From Betaproteobacteria bacterium (GTDB lineage: Bacteria; Pseudomonadota; Gammaproteobacteria; Burkholderiales; SG8-39): a stretch of 19,621 bases of DNA. The notes beneath the pieces are model-generated. The model saw only the letters and a program-made list of their open reading frames with translations. It did not search any database and had not been told where the DNA came from. Each line of letters begins with the position of its first letter. Within the stretch, counting starts at the first letter, position 1. The stretch is taken from contig QYQC01000243.1 of NCBI GenBank assembly GCA_007280315.1, positions 1 through 19,621 on the forward strand, given 5' to 3'. Of the stretch, positions 1-6,631 are shown one piece after another. Both the position numbers and the translations under genes were made by a program.

Positions 1-1549
1 GAATCATCGCCCGGTCGAGCGCGAGGTCGCGGTCCGCGAGCTGGCGCAGGTAGCGCAGCATCGCGGTCTCCGAGTGGTGGCTGTTGAATACCGGGTGCGT
101 GAGAAATCCGCCGCTGCGCTTGAGCGCCTGCGGGAATGCATCGCCGACGCTGCGCTCGATCGCATCGAAATCGGGCGCAACCGCGGCGGCAGGCGCGATT
201 ATCTGCCACAGAAGCGTTACCTCGGCGCCGGTGCTGGTTTCGTCCAGTGAGACCCCGACGCGGCGCTCGTCGATGTGGCGCAGATTGACGCCGCATTCGG
301 CAGCCGCGGCATGCACTGCCTGCGTTCGTTCCCCGGTGACGGTGGTGAGCGTGTCGAACCAGGATGCGTTATCGATGGCGACGCCCATCTGCCGCAGTCC
401 GGCGCCGAATGCGCCGGCGAGCCGGTGTACGCGCTGTGCGATGCGCGTCAGCCCGCGCGGGCCGTGATACACCGCATACATGCCGGCGATCACAGCCAGC
501 AGTACCTGCGCGGTACAGATGTTGCTGGTGGCCTTCTCGCGCCGGATATGCTGTTCGCGTGTCTGCAGCGCCAGCCGGTAAGCCGGATCGCCCTGGCTGT
601 CCCGCGTCACGCCGACCAGGCGCCCGGGCAGGTTGCGCTTCAGTTCGTCGCGCGCGGCGAAATACGCCGCATGCGGCCCGCCGAAGCCGAGCGGCACGCC
701 GAAGCGCTGGGTCGAGCCGATCACCACATCCGCGCCCCACTCGCCCGGGGGCTTGAGCAGCGTCAGCGCGAGCAGGTCGGCGGCGACCGCGACCATGCTG
801 CCGCGCCGGTGCAGCGCTTCGACCAATGCACCATAGTCTTCCACTTCGCCATTGACGCCCGGGTACTGCAACAGCACGGCGAAACATTCGACGCTGGCAG
901 CCGCCCGCGCCGCGCCGGTTCTCACCACGATCCCCAACGGCTCGGCGCGCGTGCGCACCACATCCAGCGTCTGCGGCAGCACCGAGTCGGCGACAAAGAA
1001 CACATTGCTTTCAGTCTTGACGCTGCGCCGGCACAGCGTCATCGCTTCGGCCGCGGCGGTCGCCTCGTCCAGCATGGAGGCATTGGCGATGGCCATGCCG
1101 GTGAGATCGCACACCATGGTCTGGAAATTGATCAGCGCTTCCAGGCGGCCCTGGGATATTTCCGGCTGGTAAGGGGTGTACGCGGTGTACCAGGCCGGGC
1201 TCTCCAGTATATTTCGCTGAATCACGCCGGGCAGATGCGTGTCGTAATAGCCCTGGCCGATGAATGAGCGCGACACCTGGTTACGCGCGGCGATGCTCTT
1301 CAACGCGGCCAGCGCCGCGGTTTCGCTCACCCCGGGCGGCAGATCCAGCGCCGACCGATTACGGATGCCGGCGGGGACGACGGCATCGATCAATTCCGCA
1401 CGCGTCGTGTAGCCGAGTTCAGCCAGCATGGCGGCCTGGTCCGCCGCATCCGGCCCGATGTGGCGCGCGCAAAACGCGTCGCGCTGTTCCAGTTCTGCCA
1501 GAGATTCGCGCGGCGCCGGTGACGGGACCCGCGTCAGGGTATCTTGCAT
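1..1549 (-). CDS. gcvP: Glycine dehydrogenase (decarboxylating), P-protein; N-terminal part
   Basis: P-protein of the glycine cleavage system, a PLP enzyme that decarboxylates glycine and passes the aminomethyl group to the lipoyl arm of GcvH. The reading frame is open from the ATG at 1549 to the left edge (about 516 codons), so only the N-terminal half of the usual roughly 950-residue protein is present. The PLP lysine lies in the missing half. The start is followed by the family hallmark FCARHIGP (residues 26-33) and later by the SFIGQGYYDT and MLDEATAAAEAM segments. The start is clear: TAGGAGGGG lies just upstream, and the TAG of that ribosome binding site is also the stop codon of gcvH, so the two genes are probably translationally coupled. 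Length suggests the single-chain P-protein rather than the split gcvPA/gcvPB type, but the C-terminal half must be seen to be sure. Confidence 0.95.
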   Translation of the reverse strand, partial: MQDTLTRVPSPAPRESLAELEQRDAFCARHIGPDAADQAAMLAELGYTTRAELIDAVVPAGIRNRSALDLPPGVSETAALAALKSIAARNQVSRSFIGQGYYDTHLPGVIQRNILESPAWYTAYTPYQPEISQGRLEALINFQTMVCDLTGMAIANASMLDEATAAAEAMTLCRRSVKTESNVFFVADSVLPQTLDVVRTRAEPLGIVVRTGAARAAASVECFAVLLQYPGVNGEVEDYGALVEALHRRGSMVAVAADLLALTLLKPPGEWGADVVIGSTQRFGVPLGFGGPHAAYFAARDELKRNLPGRLVGVTRDSQGDPAYRLALQTREQHIRREKATSNICTAQVLLAVIAGMYAVYHGPRGLTRIAQRVHRLAGAFGAGLRQMGVAIDNASWFDTLTTVTGERTQAVHAAAAECGVNLRHIDERRVGVSLDETSTGAEVTLLWQIIAPAAAVAPDFDAIERSVGDAFPQALKRSGGFLTHPVFNSHHSETAMLRYLRQLADRDLALDRAMI

Positions 1550-1557
1550 CGCCCCTC

Positions 1558-1938
1558 CTATTTTGCCGCGTGACCGGCGTAAGCGGCGGCGTCCATCAAG
1601 CCGCCTACGTCGCCGGAGTCATCAGGTTTGATTTTGAACAACCAGGCGGCGTAGGCGTCGGCGTTGATTTTCTCCGGTGATTTCGCCAGTTCCTCGTTGA
1701 CGGCGACCACCGCGCCCGCCACCGGCATATTGATGTCGGAGGCGGCTTTCACCGATTCGATCACGGCGCAGGCTTCACCCTGTGCATAGCGTTTGCCGAT
1801 CTGCGGCAGTTCCAGAAACACCATGTCGCCGAGCACTTCCTGCGCGTGGTCGGTGATTCCGACCGAGAGCGTGCCGTCGGCTTCGCTGGCGACCCATTCG
1901 TGCGTTTCGGTGTATTTCAGATGTTCCGGATTTTTCAT
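1558..1938 (-). CDS. gcvH: Glycine cleavage system H protein
   Basis: H protein, the lipoylated carrier that shuttles the aminomethyl intermediate between the P, T and L proteins. It has 126 residues, the normal family length. It starts KYTETHEWV (residues 8-16) and has the lipoylation motif ESVKAASD with the acceptor Lys64, followed by the conserved INMPVAG stretch. The ATG at 1938 is preceded by GAAGGTGG at a good ribosome-binding distance. It lies 16 bp downstream of gcvT and its stop codon overlaps the gcvP ribosome binding site, so it is the middle gene of a gcvTHP operon under the glycine riboswitch. Nothing unusual in the sequence. Confidence 0.97.
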   Translation of the reverse strand: MKNPEHLKYTETHEWVASEADGTLSVGITDHAQEVLGDMVFLELPQIGKRYAQGEACAVIESVKAASDINMPVAGAVVAVNEELAKSPEKINADAYAAWLFKIKPDDSGDVGGLMDAAAYAGHAAK

Positions 1939-1954
1939 GATTGTTTTTCCACCT

Positions 1955-3040
1955 TCAGTTGACCAGGATTTTGCCGTTGCGCACGAACGGCGGCTTCACC
2001 ACCTTCGCCGCGAGTTGCTTGTCGCGTACCGACACCCGCACCGTCGCACCGATTTCCACACCCAGAGGGAGACGCGCCAGCGCAATCGAAAGCTCGAGGG
2101 TGGGCGAAAACGTGCCGCTGGTGATCTCGCCGTCGCCTTGTGCAGTTGCCGCTTTCTGGTGACCGCGCAGCACCCCGCCCTGCTCGCTCAGCAGCAGTCC
2201 GAGCAACTGCCGGCGCTGACCCTGCGCGAGCAAGGCTGACCTGCCGATGAAGTCACGCTGACTCTCGAGATCGACCGTCCACGCGAGCCCCGCGTCCAGC
2301 GGCGATACGCGCTCGTTCATTTCCTGGCCCCACAGGTTCATGCCCGCTTCCAGGCGCAGGGTGTCGCGCGCCCCCAGGCCGCAGGGTTTCACGCCGCAGG
2401 CGACGAGCTGCCGCCACAGTGCTTCGGCGCCCTCAGCCGGGAGCATCAACTCGAAACCGTCTTCACCGGTGTAGCCCGTACGCGCCAGCATCAGTTCATT
2501 CAGTTGCACGCCTTGAAAATTTCGCAGCGCTTCCGTTGCGGCGCGCGTCTCAGGCAACACCTGCCACACGCGTTCGCGCGCCCGCGGGCCCTGCACCGCA
2601 ATCATGGCAAGGTCGCGCCGCGGCCGCAGTTCCGAAACGAAGCCGAACCGGTCCTTCAGCGACGCCAGCCAGGCGAGGTCCGCGTCTGCCCGGCCTGCAT
2701 TCACCACCAGGCGAAAAGATTCGCCGGTGAAAAAATAGGCGATCAGATCATCGACGACGCCGCCATCGTCGTTGAGCATGCAGGAATAGAGCGCCCGCCC
2801 CGGGTCGCGCAATTTGTCCACGTTATTGGCGAGGGCGTGCCGAAGAAGCGCCGTGGCGTCGGCGCCGCGGATGTCGACAGCGAGCATGTGCGACACGTCG
2901 AACATCCCGGCGGCGCGCCGCACTGCGTGATGTTCGTCGATCTGCGAACCATAATTTACCGGCATGTCCCAGCCGCCGAAATCGACCATGCGCGCGCCCA
3001 GGGCACGGTGGGCGGCGTTGAGCGGTGTGGTCTTGAGCAC
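1955..3040 (-). CDS. gcvT: Aminomethyltransferase, glycine cleavage T protein
   Basis: T protein transfers the one-carbon unit from the aminomethyl-lipoyl arm of GcvH to tetrahydrofolate, releasing ammonia. At 361 residues it has the family length. Recognisable segments are MVDFGGWDMPVNYG near residue 18, GMFDVSHM (residues 45-52), the folate-site region RLVVNAGRADADLAWL, the TGYTGEDGFELM stretch and a C-terminal PPFVRNGK. The start is a GTG at 3040, chosen because homology begins at once (LKTTPLNAAHRALGARMVDFGG); the next in-frame ATG would remove a conserved part. Only a modest GGGGA ribosome binding site precedes it. It is the first gene of the operon, 19 bp after the T-run of the riboswitch terminator, so its transcription should depend on read-through of that hairpin. 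Confidence 0.97.
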   Translation of the reverse strand: MLKTTPLNAAHRALGARMVDFGGWDMPVNYGSQIDEHHAVRRAAGMFDVSHMLAVDIRGADATALLRHALANNVDKLRDPGRALYSCMLNDDGGVVDDLIAYFFTGESFRLVVNAGRADADLAWLASLKDRFGFVSELRPRRDLAMIAVQGPRARERVWQVLPETRAATEALRNFQGVQLNELMLARTGYTGEDGFELMLPAEGAEALWRQLVACGVKPCGLGARDTLRLEAGMNLWGQEMNERVSPLDAGLAWTVDLESQRDFIGRSALLAQGQRRQLLGLLLSEQGGVLRGHQKAATAQGDGEITSGTFSPTLELSIALARLPLGVEIGATVRVSVRDKQLAAKVVKPPFVRNGKILVN

Positions 3041-3059
3041 GTTGTCCCCGATAGCAATG

Positions 3060-3097
3060 AAAAAAGGGCGATGCCGACCTTGCGGTCCACATCACCC
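3060..3097 (-). terminator. Intrinsic terminator forming the riboswitch expression platform
   Basis: Read on the minus strand, GGGTGATG (3097-3090) pairs with CATCGCCC (3073-3066), eight pairs with one G-T wobble. Inside is a second stem GACC/GGTC closed by a GCAA tetraloop. Six T follow (3065-3060). It lies between the second glycine aptamer and gcvT and its 5' arm touches the 3' strand of the aptamer's closing helix, so formation of one may hinder the other. Glycine switches upstream of gcvT are generally ON switches; the switching mechanism here is inference. Confidence 0.85.
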
Positions 3098-3193
3098 CTC
3101 TGTCCTTGTACCTGAGAGATTACAGCCCGGTGTTCACCCGGCTGCGCGCCCCTTCGGTGGCCGCCCGCGTTCGGCGGCTGCTCTCCAGAGTAA
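3095..3193 (-). ncRNA. Glycine riboswitch, second aptamer
   Basis: Minus-strand sequence contains the conserved glycine-aptamer pieces in order: CTCTGGAGAGC, CACCGAAGG, ATCTCTCAGG and AAGGACAGAG. CTCTG and CAGAG close the P1 helix. It follows the first aptamer after a linker of about 20 nt, giving the tandem arrangement typical of gcv leaders, and is followed directly by the terminator hairpin. Confidence 0.93.
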
Positions 3194-3211
3194 CGGAAGC
3201 TACGCTCCCGC

Positions 3212-3293
3212 CCGACCGGTCCTTTTGCCTGAGAGTTTCTGGGTATTGCGCCTTCGGCGGCCACCCTGTTTCGGCGGCGCTCTCCCGGTCGGA
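3212..3293 (-). ncRNA. Glycine riboswitch, first aptamer
   Basis: Minus-strand sequence contains GACCGGGAGAGC, GCCGAAGGCGCAA, AACTCTCAGG and AAAGGACCGGTC, the standard conserved glycine-aptamer elements. GACCGG and CCGGTC form P1. The predicted transcription start lies at about 3294, so the aptamer begins almost at the 5' end of the mRNA. Confidence 0.94.
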
Positions 3294-3300
3294 TGAACCG

Positions 3301-3329
3301 ACTTTAAGCTCGGTAGTCGTATCTGTCAA
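3301..3329 (-). promoter_or_regulatory. Sigma70-type promoter of the gcvTHP leader
   Basis: On the minus strand TTGACA (3329-3324) is followed after exactly 17 nt by TAAAGT (3306-3301), a perfect -35 and a 4/6 -10 box. The implied start, around 3294, places the first aptamer at the very 5' end of the transcript, which supports the assignment. Confidence 0.75.
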
Positions 3330-3346
3330 TGCGAACGATCAAACGG

Positions 3347-3568
3347 TGCTGAATATCATGCGACTGATTTCGGCAGTCGTCCGGCGCCTGTTGAACCTGT
3401 GGGTAGAATTCGCTCTGTCCGCCAATCCGCTTCTTCCTTGGTGACTGGGCAGATGGCTGAAGGCGCGCAATCCATGCGGCTCTTCAGGGGATTACGGCTC
3501 TTGCGTCGATTCGGCTTCCGCCAAACTTCATGTTCCGGCTTACGCCGCTATGATGCTCACGCGGGCGG
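3347..3568. repeat. 222-bp direct repeat, left copy
   Basis: This segment aligns without gaps to 4447-4668 with 18 mismatches by my count (about 92% identity), mostly transitions. Shared blocks include CGGCAGTCGTCCGGCGCCTG near the start and a 38-base identical run at the end, closing with GCGGGCGG. A GACTG/CAGTC inverted repeat lies near the left end (3362-3378). No target-site duplication or transposase is visible. Both copies have the same orientation and flank the ORF6N gene. One reading frame is open through both copies, but substitutions fall on all codon positions, so I do not call a gene in it. Confidence 0.95.
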
Positions 3569-3770
3569 CCAGCCTCACCAAGACTGCGATGGCATCGAAA
3601 ATGTCCACCAGCCGCTCGCAGCTTGACCGCGTCACTGCCGGAAGACGCCCGTTCCACGCGGATCCTCGGGCATCTCCACCCTGGTTGTCGTCGAACCGGC
3701 GCGGTACCGGCCGGACATTTGAACGGGCCGCGCTGTCAACTCGCCAGCTATCCGCGCCGTTACCTCCAAT
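3569..3770. other. Spacer between left repeat and ORF6N gene, nothing recognised
   Basis: About 200 bases with no convincing gene, promoter or hairpin. One minus-strand frame stays open across it into the repeat (ending ARVSIIAA and stop), but there is no good start or recognisable domain. It may be the remains of a lost gene. Confidence 0.4.
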
Positions 3771-4370
3771 ATGCGGAACCGAATCATTACAAAGAAAAAC
3801 GAAACGACGGCGCCCCTCGTCGCCGAGCGTATCGCCCAGCGAATTCTCGTCATCCGACGCCAGAAGGTCATGCTCGATGCCGATCTCGCGACGCTTTACG
3901 ACGTGCCCACCAAGCGCCTAAATCAACAGGTCAAACGTAACGCGGAGCGCTTTCCGGAAGATTTTATGTTTCAGCTCGCTCGCGCCGAGCGCGACGAGGT
4001 GGTTGCAAATTGTGACCACCTCCGGCAGCTCAAGTTTTCCCCAACAATGCCGTTCGCGTTCACCGAACATGGCGCGCTCATGGCGGCCTCGGTGTTGAAC
4101 ACTCCCCGCGCCGTCGAGGTCAGCCTCTATGTAGTGCGCGCCTTCGTGCGTTTGCGCGAAACGGTCGTCGAACACAAGGGTCTGGCCACGAAACTTGAAG
4201 AACTCGAACAAAAGACCGAGGCGCTCGCCCTGCGCCATGACACCCTTGCCGCCAGCACCCACACACAGTTGCGGCAGGTGTTCGAAGCCATCCGTCAGTT
4301 GATGGGCCCGCCGGAGCGCAAGCCTCGGCCTATCGGATTCATCACCCCGGAGGAGAAGAAGCGCGGCTAA
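3771..4370 (+). CDS. ORF6N (KilA-N-related) domain protein
   Basis: 199-residue protein with an ORF6N domain over roughly residues 15-112: RILVIRRQKVMLDADLATLY, then VPTKRLNQQVKRNAERFPEDFMF and the FTEHGALMAASVL segment. ORF6N is a DNA-binding-type domain related to KilA-N and Bro-N and frequent in phages and mobile regions. Residues 125-185 are charged and look coiled-coil (LATKLEELEQKTEALALRH), often seen in this family. The precise role is not known. The ATG at 3771 has no clear ribosome binding site, but there is an in-frame stop about 50 bases upstream and the domain starts soon after. It is plus-strand, against its neighbours, and sits alone between two copies of a 222-bp direct repeat, which suggests acquisition as a small unit. 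Confidence 0.85.
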   Translation: MRNRIITKKNETTAPLVAERIAQRILVIRRQKVMLDADLATLYDVPTKRLNQQVKRNAERFPEDFMFQLARAERDEVVANCDHLRQLKFSPTMPFAFTEHGALMAASVLNTPRAVEVSLYVVRAFVRLRETVVEHKGLATKLEELEQKTEALALRHDTLAASTHTQLRQVFEAIRQLMGPPERKPRPIGFITPEEKKRG

Positions 4371-4446
4371 AACGCCCTCGCGATGGCGCGGTGTGGCAGG
4401 GGGCTACGCGTTGGAAACAAACGCGAACACGACCCCTTCTATTCCC
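4371..4446. other. Short spacer after the ORF6N gene with one small hairpin
   Basis: CGCGTT (4407-4412) and AACGCG (4420-4425) can form a 6-bp hairpin about 37 bases after the ORF6N stop codon. There is no T-run after it, so its use as a terminator is doubtful. Nothing else is seen. Confidence 0.3.
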
Positions 4447-4668
4447 TGCTGAATAACATGTGACTGACTTCGGCAGTCGTCCGGCGCCTGTTGGACCCGT
4501 GGGTAAAATTCGCTCCGTCCACCAATCCGCGTCTTCCTTGGTGACCGGGCAGATGGCTGAAGACGCACAATCCATGCGGCTCTTCAGGCGATTGTGGATG
4601 TTGCGTCGATCCGGCTTCCGCCAAACTTCATGTTCCGGCTTACGCCGCTATGATGCTCACGCGGGCGG
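4447..4668. repeat. 222-bp direct repeat, right copy
   Basis: Second copy of the repeat at 3347-3568, in the same orientation and exactly 1100 bp further on. Its right end (4640-4668) overlaps the tail of the minus-strand frame that continues from the small ORF at 4706-4900 past its TAG stop, so the repeat boundary abuts or replaces the 3' end of that gene. Confidence 0.95.
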
Positions 4669-4900
4669 AAAAACCGAGCTGACTGAGCAACTCCTCGCAT
4701 TCCTCCTACGCAAGTCCGAACGCGCGCACGTCGGCGACGCCCAGACGGGAAACCGCCGCGCGGATGGCGGGCAAAGCGCTTTCCTCGAACTCGTCCTCCA
4801 TCATTGCCTGCTCCGCCCAATCCACCAATTGCGCGAGCGTGCAGTCATGGTGCAGGCAGGCCGCGATCTTGTCCGCGACGATTTTCTTGGTGATCAGCAT
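4640..4900 (-). pseudogene. Small conserved-looking ORF interrupted by an in-frame TAG
   Basis: The frame runs from ATG 4900 (weak TAGGA ribosome binding site) for 64 codons to a TAG at 4706-4708. It begins MLITKKIVADKIAACLHH and includes LVDWAEQAMMEDEF and VSRLGVADVRAFGLA. After the TAG the same frame continues with EECEELLSQLGF, which reads like a natural C-terminal helix, then ARVSIIAA and a TAA at 4640-4642. The last eight residues come from the repeat. From memory, small hypothetical proteins of this type continue with a Trp (TGG) at the TAG position, so TGG to TAG is my preferred explanation, but I cannot check it here. If the short 64-residue form is functional, the gene is 4706-4900. 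It lies directly behind the toxin remnant and may belong to a second toxin-antitoxin or accessory unit. Function unknown. Confidence 0.6.
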
Positions 4901-4988
4901 GGTTTGATCCTACACTCCGAGATTCGTAAAAGAGCGACGCCTGCCCAAGCTCGGTTTCCGCTTCGGGACGAAAGGAATAACCGATCAC
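4845..4988 (-). pseudogene. Truncated RelE/ParE-family toxin, N-terminal remnant
   Basis: A GTG at 4988 overlaps the TGA of the antitoxin gene (GTGA), the usual coupling of these operons. It reads VIGYSFRPEAETELGQASLF then YESRSVG, the typical first strand and helix of RelE/ParE-type plasmid-stabilisation toxins. After about 27 residues the similarity ends at the sequence that leads into the next ATG (4900), and the frame then runs out of phase through that gene to a TGA at 4845. The full toxin has about 95 residues, so around 70% is missing and the toxin cannot be active. The break is most simply a deletion that joined the 5' end of the toxin gene to the following small ORF. Confidence 0.75.
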
Positions 4989-5215
4989 CCGAGGCGGCGG
5001 CGCAATCGCGTGAACACCTCGTCACCCGGGATAAGCGAAATTTCTCCACGCGCGATTTCGCCGACCCGGCGTTCGATTTCCAGCCGCCACGACTCGTCAA
5101 CGTCGGCGTCGGCCGGACCGTCGTGGGACTCGATAAGGGAAAGTGCAAGCTCTGCGCGTTCGGCTTCCGGCAGCAGCGATGCCCGGTCCTTCAGTTCGGC
5201 AAGCACGTTCGACAT
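4985..5215 (-). CDS. Addiction module antitoxin, TIGR02574/Unstab_antitox type
   Basis: 76-residue protein MSNVLAELKDRASLLPEAER..., with the family pattern of an N-terminal helix, LPEAERAELALSLIES (residues 15-30), an acidic linker, and the C-terminal toxin-binding part ESWRLEIERRVGEIARGE ... IPGDEVFTRLRRRL. I choose ATG 5215 rather than the longer frame from 5242 because GGGGGGA lies just upstream and the family length is about 75. The next gene, overlapping by GTGA, should be the RelE/ParE toxin but is reduced to its N-terminus, so this is an orphan antitoxin. A CATAAT (5252-5247) is a possible -10 box, without a clear -35. Antitoxins of this group normally neutralise the partner by direct binding; with no local toxin it could only act on a toxin elsewhere. 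Confidence 0.85.
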   Translation of the reverse strand: MSNVLAELKDRASLLPEAERAELALSLIESHDGPADADVDESWRLEIERRVGEIARGEISLIPGDEVFTRLRRRLG

Positions 5216-5373
5216 TTCATCCCCCCCGATTTCCGGACGCAAATCGATTATGCCCTCACGCGCTCAGTCCGCATTAATCACTTCCCGGCGGCTGGCGTTT
5301 GTCCGAAAGAGTATCGGCAGCCGGTCCGGGCGCCGGAGCCGTAGTTTCGATTGCTCCAAGTTTCCGCATTCGT

Positions 5374-6621
5374 CTACACCCGCGCTTCGCTCACGGCTAT
5401 ATCCGCCTGGATGTCGAATTCGAGCAGCCGGTGCGCCTGGCGCAGGCTGCATTCGACGTCGCCGGGCGTCGGTCCGTGCGCGAAAATGAATCCGAGATAG
5501 CTCGAACCTTCGGGCGGCGCGGCGATCAGCTGGCCCGGAGCGGCGGTGATCTGGATGTCGCTGATGCCGGCGACACGTTGCGCTTCGGCCAGGCCGTGCA
5601 CTTTCTGATAAATACCGTGCCCTGGAATCGGGATCATCATTACGCCATTTGCCCCAAACAGCTTGACCTCGGGCAGCGGCAGGTCAAGCGCATCGCGCAG
5701 GATCAGTTCCTCCAGGCTCATGCCCAGCGCCGGACGCAGCATTCTGCCGCACAATCCGCCGATGGACCGCGCGGCTATCTCGAGCAGCCACACGCCATGC
5801 GCATTGACGCGCATCTCGGCATGTACCGGCCCGCTTTCCAGTCCGGCCAGGGTGCACGCGCGCTGCACCGCTTGCGCGATTTCGTCCTGCTCCCTCTGCG
5901 TCAGGCTCGATGGCGTGAGATAGAGCGATTCCTCGAAATACGGACCATCCATTGGATCGGGTTTGTCTATCAGTGCCAGCACCCGCAGTCGCCCGTCCTG
6001 CAACAGGCCTTCCAGGGCGTATTCGCGGCCGGGGATGAAATGCTCCACCACCAGGCCCAGCGCAGCGCCGTCCCTGTCGGCTTTCGCCTGGATGCCACGC
6101 ACCCATCGCACCGCTTGTTCGTATGCTGGCTGCGTATCGGCGCGGATCACGCCGCGGCTGGCACTGAGCTGGCGCGCCTTGACCACCACCGGAAAGCGCA
6201 GTGGCAGCGGCAATGATTCAATCTTCTCGTCGCTGCTCAGATGAATAAATTCGGGACAGTTCAGCCCGGCACCCTGCAGCATGCGCCGAAACGCCAGCTT
6301 ATCCCGCGTCAGGCGCACCGCCAGCGGGGAATTGCCCGCCAGCCCCAGGTGCTGTCGCAGCTGTGCCGCAAGATCCAGGCCGAGATCGTCCACGGCGAGC
6401 ACCGCATCCGGCTGACTCTTGAGCGCTTTCAGCACCCGGTTAAGCGAAAGCTCGGGCTGGTCGAAGGGCACCGACTGCATGGAATTCATGCCCCACAAGG
6501 GCGCGAGCCGGCGGCAATAGTTGGCGATGCTGATGACCTCGACTTGCAGTTCCTTCGCCGCCACAAGAAAATCGTCGTTGCGATAACTGGTGGTCGGCAA
6601 CAGCAGCACAACATGCTTCAC
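5374..6621 (-). CDS. ATP-grasp domain protein, partner of the CCAEP-tail radical SAM protein
   Basis: 415-residue ATP-grasp enzyme. N-terminal pre-ATP-grasp Rossmann part (KHVVLLLPTTSYRNDDFLVA, residues 2-21; AVDDLGLDLAAQL near 76-88), then the ATP-grasp fold: TRDKLAFRRML (105-115), RFPVVVKAR with Lys148 as the nucleotide-binding lysine, VVEHFIPGREYALEG (191-205), and the metal-site region HAEMRVN ... LLEIAARSIGG with Glu281 and Arg285. ATP-grasp enzymes usually join a carboxylate to an amine or thiol through an acyl-phosphate; the substrate here is not known. Overall it resembles the carbamoyl-phosphate-synthase/biotin-carboxylase-like branch. Start is GTG at 6621 because the fold begins at once; no strong ribosome binding site is seen. 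It lies 10 bp after the radical SAM gene, so the two are almost certainly cotranscribed and act in one pathway. Confidence 0.85.
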   Translation of the reverse strand: MKHVVLLLPTTSYRNDDFLVAAKELQVEVISIANYCRRLAPLWGMNSMQSVPFDQPELSLNRVLKALKSQPDAVLAVDDLGLDLAAQLRQHLGLAGNSPLAVRLTRDKLAFRRMLQGAGLNCPEFIHLSSDEKIESLPLPLRFPVVVKARQLSASRGVIRADTQPAYEQAVRWVRGIQAKADRDGAALGLVVEHFIPGREYALEGLLQDGRLRVLALIDKPDPMDGPYFEESLYLTPSSLTQREQDEIAQAVQRACTLAGLESGPVHAEMRVNAHGVWLLEIAARSIGGLCGRMLRPALGMSLEELILRDALDLPLPEVKLFGANGVMMIPIPGHGIYQKVHGLAEAQRVAGISDIQITAAPGQLIAAPPEGSSYLGFIFAHGPTPGDVECSLRQAHRLLEFDIQADIAVSEARV

Positions 6622-6631
6622 GGCCGTGCGC

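Noticed and set aside
275..1267. Long plus-strand open frame (330 codons)
   Set aside because: It is antisense to gcvP, whose frame carries family motifs throughout. The frame is a result of GC-rich codon bias.
3450..3500. tRNA-like stretch in the repeat (AGATGGCTGAAGGCGC)
   Set aside because: It recalls the D-arm of serine/leucine tRNAs, but no acceptor, anticodon or T arm follows.
3399..3568. Shared plus-strand frame in both repeat copies (SASSLVTGQMAE...)
   Set aside because: Open in both copies, but differences fall on all three codon positions (about 6 of 13 in the third), the start would be GTG without ribosome binding site, and the frame continues into unrelated sequence. Treated as non-coding repeat.
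3347..4668. Repeats as integron attC sites
   Set aside because: GTTGAAC and GTTGGAC fit GTTRRRY, and a one-gene cassette with toxin-antitoxin neighbours is suggestive, but I find no matching RYYYAAC partner or imperfect palindrome over the length, and 222 bp is too long.
4460..5344. Plus-strand open frame of 294 codons starting in the right repeat
   Set aside because: It runs antisense to the antitoxin, toxin remnant and small ORF, has no domain I recognise, and has low-complexity composition typical of shadow frames.
5264..5373. Terminator after the ATP-grasp gene
   Set aside because: GC-rich inverted bits occur (around 5310-5340), but I find no clear stem followed by a T-run.
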